DNA of 48,035 nt from Winogradskyella sp. UBA3174 (GTDB lineage: Bacteria; Bacteroidota; Bacteroidia; Flavobacteriales; Flavobacteriaceae), in contig NZ_DEXW01000046.1 of the NCBI RefSeq assembly GCF_002364335.1, forward strand, positions 1-48,035, in the 5' to 3' direction. Shown one piece after another: positions 41,946 through 48,035 of the stretch. Both the position numbers and the translations under genes were made by a program. The notes beneath the pieces are model-generated. The model was not told where the DNA came from. It saw only the letters and a list, made by a program, of their open reading frames with translations, and ran no database searches. The number at the start of each line of letters is the position of its first letter. The first letter of the stretch is position 1.

Positions 41946-43112
41946 TTATTTCAATTTTTGCCAAGCTGTCTTTTGACCAGAGATTATTAACTCTATTACC
42001 TTACCATTAGAATCTATTACGAAATCTATATAATTATCTGATTTTGGTACATAAAAACGCGTTTTCGATTCAGGAAGAAGCGGAAACGTTTGAGGGCCAA
42101 CCTTACTAAATAAAGCACCATTCTTAATAAAAAATTCTGCCTTCATTTGGGCTCCAGTAATTTGATAGTTACCACAGTATTTTTCTAAATCACTTTCGGT
42201 TAAATTAATATATGCTCTTTCATTGTATGTAATTACAGATCTTGTTTTTAAGTTATAGGCATCACCAGATTTTAACCAATAATATTCTCTACTGCCAGCT
42301 GGTAATTTATAGATTGTATCACGTTCTTTAGACCAACGCGTTCCATCGTAAATGGCGACATAAGATTCGCCAATAACGGTAAATGTATTTTTACGGACTA
42401 TAATGCCTGTGCTTTCGTCGATACCTAAGCCTAGAAGTTCTGGTTTGTTATCTAAAATCTCGAACATATCATTTTGTCTATTTCTAGCTAATACATGTTG
42501 GTCTATTGCAACATTTTTAACAAAGGCAAAACCGTCTTCATGATCTCCCATCATTATAACATTAGTTTTAGAATCTCCTCTTGCTAAATAAGAGCCTTGT
42601 ATGGTTGCTCCTGCAGAAGAGCCAGCAATAATGCCACCTCTGGTTAGGACGTTGTTTAAAGCGTTGTGTGTTTTTGTATTAAGATAAGAATCTGCTAATC
42701 GCCACTGTCTGCCGCCAGTTATCCAAACACCTGATGCTGTTTCTAAAACATTGGTAAATTCTTTTGAGTTTGCTTCTGTTCTGTCTCTTGTATGTAATAC
42801 AGAAACATTAGTAAACCCATTTTTTAGGTAGTCGTTTTTAATGTTTTCAAGAAAAGCGTCGTCATAGTCTTCACTAGAAATTGCAGTTGGGATTACAACT
42901 AAATGCTTATCTGCACCACCCATTAATTCTTTAAATTTATCCCATAATTCATCGGTCATTCTGCCACCACCAACTATTAAAAGCGCACCATTCTCTGGTC
43001 CAATAGTTTCGTTTTCTTTTAGAGTGTTCGTCTCCTGCCCAAATAGATTGTTAACTGGTAATAATACTATGGCTAGAAGAAAACAGATTAATAAGTTGCG
43101 ATTTTTTTTCAT
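41946..43112 (-). CDS. Cyanophycinase-like S51 family peptidase, secreted
   Basis: The 388-residue product has a signal peptide (to about residue 25), then an S51 domain: GALLIVGGGRMTDELWDKF, GVWITGGRQWRLADSYL and the nucleophile motif GSSAG (164-168, S166). It continues with DQHVLARNRQNDMFEIL and GLGIDESTGIIV. Cyanophycinase cuts beta-Asp-Arg dipeptides; exported relatives in Bacteroidota probably act on other isopeptides. A C-terminal segment (about 290-388) of unknown role follows. Terminators stand on both sides, so it is probably monocistronic. Confidence 0.88.
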   Translation of the reverse strand: MKKNRNLLICFLLAIVLLPVNNLFGQETNTLKENETIGPENGALLIVGGGRMTDELWDKFKELMGGADKHLVVIPTAISSEDYDDAFLENIKNDYLKNGFTNVSVLHTRDRTEANSKEFTNVLETASGVWITGGRQWRLADSYLNTKTHNALNNVLTRGGIIAGSSAGATIQGSYLARGDSKTNVIMMGDHEDGFAFVKNVAIDQHVLARNRQNDMFEILDNKPELLGLGIDESTGIIVRKNTFTVIGESYVAIYDGTRWSKERDTIYKLPAGSREYYWLKSGDAYNLKTRSVITYNERAYINLTESDLEKYCGNYQITGAQMKAEFFIKNGALFSKVGPQTFPLLPESKTRFYVPKSDNYIDFVIDSNGKVIELIISGQKTAWQKLK

Positions 43113-43257
43113 GTGTATTTAAGTTGTTTAATGATCTATAATCAGTGCTAATTCAGCGTTTTTTTAAAGTTAAGAAAAACTTCTTATACTGTTGTGCGTA
43201 GTTCTACCTGTTTTCTAATAGTAAATAGATCGCTCCGTATGGCTCGCAATGCCATAA

Positions 43258-43294
43258 AAAAAAATCCTGATGGGTGGTTGAATCAGGGTTTTTT
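43258..43294. terminator. Terminator downstream of the serine hydrolase gene
   Basis: AAAAATCCTGAT (43260-43271) and ATCAGGGTTTTTT (43282-43294) form an imperfect stem with one T-G pair. It is related in sequence to the terminators at 41866 and 45280. Confidence 0.7.
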
Positions 43295-43308
43295 GTTTAT
43301 TATGTTGT

Positions 43309-43379
43309 TAGTTCGAGTGTTTCGAGTGGGCGAGACTGTATCGAGAAGCTTTTTTATTTTAAAAGCTTCTCGATACAGT
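43309..43379. repeat. Dispersed repeat, copy C, with a 19-bp perfect hairpin
   Basis: GTTAGTTCGAGTGTTTCGAGT at its left resembles the ends of copies A and B. It is followed by a perfect inverted repeat of 19 bases (43335-43353, ACTGTATCGAGAAGCTTTT, with 43361-43379) around a 7-base loop. It lies in the gap between the cyanophycinase-like and serine hydrolase genes and has no nuclease gene beside it. Confidence 0.75.
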
Positions 43380-43389
43380 GTTATTCCCT

Positions 43390-44430
43390 TTAATTTTTTC
43401 TCACAATTTTCACAATCCGACTAAATATGATTTCAGCTAAATTCCAGTTATAGCCATCAAAATTGGTTGTATTATTAAATTGAATAATAACCGTGTCTAT
43501 GTCTTCATAGTATTTTGCCATACTCTGATAACCAACAACCAAACCTGTATGATCATACTCGTAAATTGAAGAATATACGTCTTCTTCTCCTTGGTTAAAA
43601 ACGGAACCATCGTTTAATGCTCTTATGAATATGCCTACATCTTCTGCTGTTGCTATCATTCCTTGTTCCTCAGTCTTATGGTCGTCTTCATAGCCAACAT
43701 AATAACCACTCATTAAATCGTCTATATTTACTTCGCTAAGCGACCCAAACGTATTGTTGAGCTCTAGTGGTATTAAAATTTCCTCTTGGATATATTGGTG
43801 ATTGTTATAACCAACCACTTTATCTATGAGTCTGCGAAGTAGTAAATAATTGGTATTTGAATAGCCGTAGTCTTCATTAGGTGTAAAGCTAGCTGGCATG
43901 TCAATTGCAAATTCTAATGCTTCTTCTTCTCCATCAGGTGGATTAGCCCAAAAATTAGGATGGTCCATGTAGTTTGGAATGCCACTACGATGTTGCACCA
44001 TCATTCTTATGGTTATTTGTTCTGCATTTTCAATTCTTCCGACAAGTTCAGGGAAGTAATCAGCGAGTGTTTTATCTAAGGAAAGTCTTTGGCTATGAGC
44101 TAATTTTGTTATAGCAACAGCGACATACAATTTACCAATACTAGCAATTTTGAATAAAGCTTTTGGGTTGGCAGGTATTTTGTTTTTTCGATCGTGCCAA
44201 CCAGCTGCATAAAAGGCTGGAGGTTTACCTACTTCGTCTACATAAACAATTATTCCATCAAAGTCATATTCAATGGCTTTATTTACTTGCTCTTGTACTG
44301 TATCTGGTAGTGGCATTATCCAAGCTTTTACCAAAATCCATGGTACAAAGTACAAGGAACTTATGCTTGCAATAATAAATACGATTCTCAGTATTCGTTT
44401 TGTTTGGTTATTCTTCATGTTATTTAACAT
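43390..44430 (-). CDS. Beta-lactamase-family serine hydrolase (membrane-anchored)
   Basis: The 346-residue product has an N-terminal membrane anchor (about 13-35). The SxxK motif is S97-I-G-K100 and the YxN motif is Y190-S-N192 (DYGYSNTNY). IRMMVQHRSGIPNYMD is typical of class C/LactB-like hydrolases. It acts in the periplasm; the substrate may be an ester or a D-Ala peptide. A second in-frame ATG (44418) is an alternative start. It lies 41 bases downstream of the SDR gene, with which it is probably cotranscribed from the ECF-type promoter. Confidence 0.87.
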   Translation of the reverse strand: MLNNMKNNQTKRILRIVFIIASISSLYFVPWILVKAWIMPLPDTVQEQVNKAIEYDFDGIIVYVDEVGKPPAFYAAGWHDRKNKIPANPKALFKIASIGKLYVAVAITKLAHSQRLSLDKTLADYFPELVGRIENAEQITIRMMVQHRSGIPNYMDHPNFWANPPDGEEEALEFAIDMPASFTPNEDYGYSNTNYLLLRRLIDKVVGYNNHQYIQEEILIPLELNNTFGSLSEVNIDDLMSGYYVGYEDDHKTEEQGMIATAEDVGIFIRALNDGSVFNQGEEDVYSSIYEYDHTGLVVGYQSMAKYYEDIDTVIIQFNNTTNFDGYNWNLAEIIFSRIVKIVRKN

Positions 44431-44471
44431 AGTGCATAAACCATTACTATTTGCAATGACTTACACTATTT

Positions 44472-45203
44472 TTAATTTAAAGATGACGTATTATATATTA
44501 CAGGCATTTGCCCTTTCCATTTATTCCATAAACTGTTGTCACTAATTAGACTTGCCATAAAATGACCAACGTTTATACGACTGGTTTTTCCAGCATTAAA
44601 AATGGCACTTCTAGTTGGAGACGAATGTGTTTCGTAATCGGTAACTTCAGTTTCATCAGTTAAACCGTCGGGTCTTACTGCAGCCCATTCGATGAATTGG
44701 TTGTTTTGTCCAATTTGGATTCGTAAGTAATCTGCTGCTTTTTCATTGTCTACGTGAGGAGGTAAAAGAAGTCTTAAAAGCCCAATAACGCATTTTTGTG
44801 CAAACGAAATTGGTTCATTTAAATCACGATTACGATTACCAGTAGTATTCATTAAAACATATTTAATAGGACTTTCTGGCTTATTGGCTTTTATGGCATT
44901 ACATAGTCTGCGAGCAGCATCTGTAACAAGTCTTCTGGGTTGTCCATAAATTCCTTTCCAATTCATATTATGTCCTAGACATGATGCAATTGCATCACAA
45001 CCAAGAGTCAGTTTCATCATTTCTTTATCACTTAAATCTAAAAGACTTGCTGAGATAATTTTTACAAGTTCATTGTTTTTCCATGATTCTGGTAATTTTT
45101 CAGTAGACCTTACAACTGCCTTAACCCTGTGTCCTTGTATTAAAAGTTGCTCAGTCAGTTGTCTTCCTGTTGCTCCACTTGCACCTACTACTAAAATTGT
45201 CAT
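44472..45203 (-). CDS. NAD(P)-binding atypical SDR (NmrA-like) protein
   Basis: The 243-residue product begins MTILVVGASGATGRQLTEQLLIQGHRVKAVVRS, a Rossmann opening with GASGATG (7-13) and a basic residue consistent with NADP(H). It continues with CDAIASCLGHN, KYVLMNTTGNRNR and WAAVRPDGLTD, as in atypical short-chain dehydrogenases of the NAD(P)H-binding (PF13460) type. The substrate is unknown. An ECF-type promoter lies 32 bases upstream. Confidence 0.87.
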   Translation of the reverse strand: MTILVVGASGATGRQLTEQLLIQGHRVKAVVRSTEKLPESWKNNELVKIISASLLDLSDKEMMKLTLGCDAIASCLGHNMNWKGIYGQPRRLVTDAARRLCNAIKANKPESPIKYVLMNTTGNRNRDLNEPISFAQKCVIGLLRLLLPPHVDNEKAADYLRIQIGQNNQFIEWAAVRPDGLTDETEVTDYETHSSPTRSAIFNAGKTSRINVGHFMASLISDNSLWNKWKGQMPVIYNTSSLN

Positions 45204-45234
45204 ATGATTTTTTAAAATTGATTGATACTTACTA

Positions 45235-45260
45235 GACGATATTTACGCTAATATGTTACA
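45235..45260 (-). promoter_or_regulatory. ECF-type promoter of the SDR/serine hydrolase genes
   Basis: On the minus strand TGTAAC (45260-45255), 16 bases, then CGTC (45238-45235) and TAG follow. Sequence and spacing are the same as at 31586 and 38322. It sits 32 bases before the SDR ATG. Confidence 0.65.
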
Positions 45261-45279
45261 TGTGTGAGGATTGCCATAA

Positions 45280-45310
45280 AAAAATCCTGATAGTTTATAT
45301 CAGGATTTTT
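45280..45310. terminator. Bidirectional terminator between secA and the SDR gene
   Basis: AAAAATCCTGATA (45280-45292) pairs perfectly with TATCAGGATTTTT (45298-45310) around a 5-base loop. It terminates secA leftwards and insulates the ECF-type promoter. Confidence 0.85.
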
Positions 45311-45395
45311 AATGATTCTAGATTCTGAAACGAGTTCAGGATGAAACTATGTTATTAGGTTTCTCTTAATTAGATTTCCTGCATTCAAAGGAATC

Positions 45396-48035
45396 TTATT
45401 CAACAAGTACCCACTCTCCTTTATCAATCAAAGGAATTGCTTGTTTATACTTTACTTCTTTAGCTTCACCACTCATTACATGCTTAATAGTCACTTTATC
45501 ATTACGACCAATTTTTGGTTGATCTCTTACAATCGTTTCTACGACTTGTTGTTGGCGCGATGCACCAGCACCAGCAGCTCTGTTTTGAGACGAACGCTCA
45601 TCTAAATTTTGAATCTCGTCTTTTTGAGTTTCTAGTTTTTCTTGTTTACGCGTTCTTGCTTCTTGAATCGTATTGGCTGTTTCTTGCGGAATTTCACCTT
45701 TAAATAAGAATGAAATTACATCTTTATTCACTTGGTCAATCATAGCTTTAAACAACTCAAAAGACTCAAACTTATAAATTAATAAAGGATCTTTTTGCTC
45801 GTGTACGGCTAACTGAACCGATTGCTTTAATTCATCCATTTTTCGCAAATGTACTTTCCAAGCATCATCTACAATGGCGAGTGTAATGTTCTTTTCAAAA
45901 TCATTAATCAGCTGCGTTCCTTTAGTTTGGTAAGCTTTCTCTAAATCCGTAACAACCTGTAGATTTTTAACACCATCTGTAAATGGCACAACGATACGTT
46001 TAAACTTATCGCGTTGTGTGTTATATACATTTTCTATAACAGGAAATGCTAAATCTGCATTGCGTTGCATTTTTTCGCGATAGTGCTTAAAGGCTTCTTT
46101 ATAAATTGTACCAGCGATGTCTGTTTCGCTCATTTTTTCGAAGTCTGCTTCAGAAATAGGTGAGGCCATTGAGAAGTAACGGATTAACTCAAACTCAAAG
46201 TTTTTATAATCGTTAGCATCTTTATTGGTCATTGCAATACCTTCAGAGGTATCAAAAATCATGTTGGCTAAATCGACACGTAGACGTTCACCTTGTAATG
46301 CATTTTTACGACGTTTGTAAACCACTTCACGCTGTGCGTTCATAACATCATCATACTCTAATAAACGCTTACGTACACCAAAGTTATTCTCTTCTACTTT
46401 TTTCTGTGCACGCTCAATAGACTTAGAAATCATGCCGTGTTGTATCACTTCACCTTCTTTAAGACCCATTCTATCCATCATCTTAGCAATACGTTCACTA
46501 CCAAATAGACGCATTAAGTTATCTTCTAAGGACACATAAAATTGTGAACTTCCTGGATCTCCTTGACGACCAGCTCTACCACGTAATTGTCTATCGACAC
46601 GACGCGAATCGTGACGCTCTGTACCAATAATGGCTAAACCGCCAGCGGCTTTAACCTCCTCACTCAACTTAATATCTGTACCACGACCTGCCATGTTGGT
46701 TGCAATGGTAACTTGGCCAGCATTACCTGCTTGTGCCACAATATCAGCTTCTTTCTTATGTTGTTTCGCATTTAGGACGTTGTGATCTATTTTGCGAACG
46801 CTTAATAGTTTTCCTAAAAGTTCAGATATTTCTACATTGGTTGTTCCTAAAAGTACTGGTCTGCCTTGTTGTGACAAATTGGTAACCTCATCAATAACCG
46901 CATTATACTTTTCGCGCTTAGTTTTATAAACTAAATCGTCTCTATCATCTCTGGCAATTGGTCTGTTGGTTGGAATTTCTACCACATCTAATTTGTAGAT
47001 TTCCCAGAATTCACCTGCTTCTGTAACCGCAGTACCCGTCATACCAGACAGTTTACGGTACATTCTAAAATAGTTTTGAAGCGTTACAGTAGCAAAAGTT
47101 TGCGTAGCAGCCTCAATCTTTACATTTTCTTTAGCTTCAATCGCTTGGTGTAATCCGTCAGAATAACGACGACCATCCATAATACGACCTGTCTGCTCAT
47201 CTACAATCATTACTTTGTTTTCCATTACAACGTATTGGTTGTCTTTTTCAAACAAAGCATAGGCCTTTAAAAGCTGATTTAAGGTATGTATCCGTTCCGA
47301 TTTAATATTAAAATCTCTAAATAAAATTTCTTTAAGATTGGCTTCTTCTTCTGATGATAACCCTTGAGATTCAATCTTAGCAATTTCAATTCCCATTTCT
47401 GGCATCACGAAGAAGTCTGGATTATCTTCACCTGAAAGGAATTCAATTCCCTTATCAGATAATTCTACCTGATTATTTTTTTCGTCAATAACATAATAAA
47501 GTTCTGCATCAATCTTAGGCATTTCTCTATTATTATCTTGCATGTAGAAGTTCTCCGTTTTTTGAAGTAACTGCTTAATACCTTCTTCAGATAAAAACTT
47601 AATTAATGCTTTATTTTTAGGAATACCTCTGTAAGCTCTTAATAATTGGAATCCACCTTCTTTAGTGTCACCAGCGGCAATCAGTTTTTTAGCTTCAGCT
47701 AGTACACCAACTAAATATTTGCGTTGTACTTCTTCAATAGCGTTTACCTTAGGCTTAAGAGCATCAAACTCGTGCTCGTCTCCTCTAGGAACAGGACCCG
47801 AAATAATTAATGGTGTACGCGCATCATCGACTAATACAGAATCGACTTCATCGACGATAGCATAGTGGTGTCGACGTTGCACCAAATCTTCTGGCGAATG
47901 TGCCATATTATCACGTAAGTAATCGAAACCAAATTCATTATTAGTTCCATAAGTGATATCTGCATTATATGCTTTTCGACGTGCATCTGAGTTTGGTGTA
48001 TGGTAATCAATACAATCGATACTCATGCCATGAAA
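45396..48035 (-). CDS. secA: Preprotein translocase ATPase SecA (N-terminal part outside the window)
   Basis: The last 879 codons of secA are present; the frame is open through base 48035 (FHGMSIDCIDYHT). Visible are the DEAD-motor segment ITYGTNNEFGFDYLRDNM, VDEVDSVLVDDARTPLIISG, the second RecA-like domain (TGTAVTEAGEFWEIYKLDVVEIPTNRP, ATNMAGRGTDI, RGRAGRQGDPGSSQFYVSLEDNLMRLF) and the helical wing/scaffold. It ends KQAIPLIDKGEWVLVE without the CxCxSG zinc-binding SecB-docking motif. SecA drives export through SecYEG. Confidence 0.96.
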   Translation of the reverse strand, partial: FHGMSIDCIDYHTPNSDARRKAYNADITYGTNNEFGFDYLRDNMAHSPEDLVQRRHHYAIVDEVDSVLVDDARTPLIISGPVPRGDEHEFDALKPKVNAIEEVQRKYLVGVLAEAKKLIAAGDTKEGGFQLLRAYRGIPKNKALIKFLSEEGIKQLLQKTENFYMQDNNREMPKIDAELYYVIDEKNNQVELSDKGIEFLSGEDNPDFFVMPEMGIEIAKIESQGLSSEEEANLKEILFRDFNIKSERIHTLNQLLKAYALFEKDNQYVVMENKVMIVDEQTGRIMDGRRYSDGLHQAIEAKENVKIEAATQTFATVTLQNYFRMYRKLSGMTGTAVTEAGEFWEIYKLDVVEIPTNRPIARDDRDDLVYKTKREKYNAVIDEVTNLSQQGRPVLLGTTNVEISELLGKLLSVRKIDHNVLNAKQHKKEADIVAQAGNAGQVTIATNMAGRGTDIKLSEEVKAAGGLAIIGTERHDSRRVDRQLRGRAGRQGDPGSSQFYVSLEDNLMRLFGSERIAKMMDRMGLKEGEVIQHGMISKSIERAQKKVEENNFGVRKRLLEYDDVMNAQREVVYKRRKNALQGERLRVDLANMIFDTSEGIAMTNKDANDYKNFEFELIRYFSMASPISEADFEKMSETDIAGTIYKEAFKHYREKMQRNADLAFPVIENVYNTQRDKFKRIVVPFTDGVKNLQVVTDLEKAYQTKGTQLINDFEKNITLAIVDDAWKVHLRKMDELKQSVQLAVHEQKDPLLIYKFESFELFKAMIDQVNKDVISFLFKGEIPQETANTIQEARTRKQEKLETQKDEIQNLDERSSQNRAAGAGASRQQQVVETIVRDQPKIGRNDKVTIKHVMSGEAKEVKYKQAIPLIDKGEWVLVE

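Overview
The window is AT-rich chromosomal DNA from a member of the Flavobacteriaceae (Bacteroidota). The genus cannot be fixed from sequence alone. The evidence is the TAnnTTTG -7 promoter elements, type IX secretion sorting tails (FPNP/YPNP), a bacillithiol BshC, a YidC with the large periplasmic insert, LAB_N and DUF2911 proteins, and DUF4097-type adhesins. No tRNA, rRNA or CRISPR array was seen.

Layout. 0-13 kb is mostly core metabolism: the start of an M14 peptidase, bshC with a PLP decarboxylase, guaA followed by LysM/OsmC/DUF922/DUF3820 genes, pyrG and yidC. 13-24.5 kb holds a decayed GNAT gene, a fasciclin lipoprotein, a MORN-like protein, the mnmA-subtilase-nitronate monooxygenase operon, and a block with a 1003-residue FG-GAP/UnbV type IX cargo and a diheme cytochrome lipoprotein. 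A 3' remnant of a second nitronate monooxygenase gene closes that block. 24.5-31.4 kb has a MATE exporter, a PAP2 phosphatase, a GT2/LAB_N/GT39 lipid-glycosylation operon, MeaB and DUF2911. 31.6-34.5 kb is an ECF sigma factor, a probable anti-sigma factor and a repeat-rich adhesin-like protein. 34.6-36 kb has an M23 peptidase and a GNAT protein.

36-40.3 kb is a hotspot of decay and repeats. It contains four decayed genes (two lipoproteins, a lipoprotein acetolactate decarboxylase and a small membrane protein), a tandem array of four 28-codon genes, and a GIY-YIG nuclease gene between two near-identical 107-bp repeats. The downstream repeat truncates a PD-(D/E)XK nuclease gene. 40.3-48 kb returns to intact minus-strand genes: two lipoproteins, a cyanophycinase-like peptidase, a serine hydrolase, an SDR protein and most of secA, which runs off the end.

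The most interesting connection is regulatory. The same ECF-type promoter (TGyAAC, 16 bases, CGTCT) occurs upstream of the ECF sigma operon, the four-copy microprotein array, and the SDR/serine-hydrolase pair on the other strand. I saw no further copy in the intergenic regions. This suggests a local regulon of the ECF factor in which the main small output is a tandem family of basic 28-residue microproteins. I know of no described family matching them.
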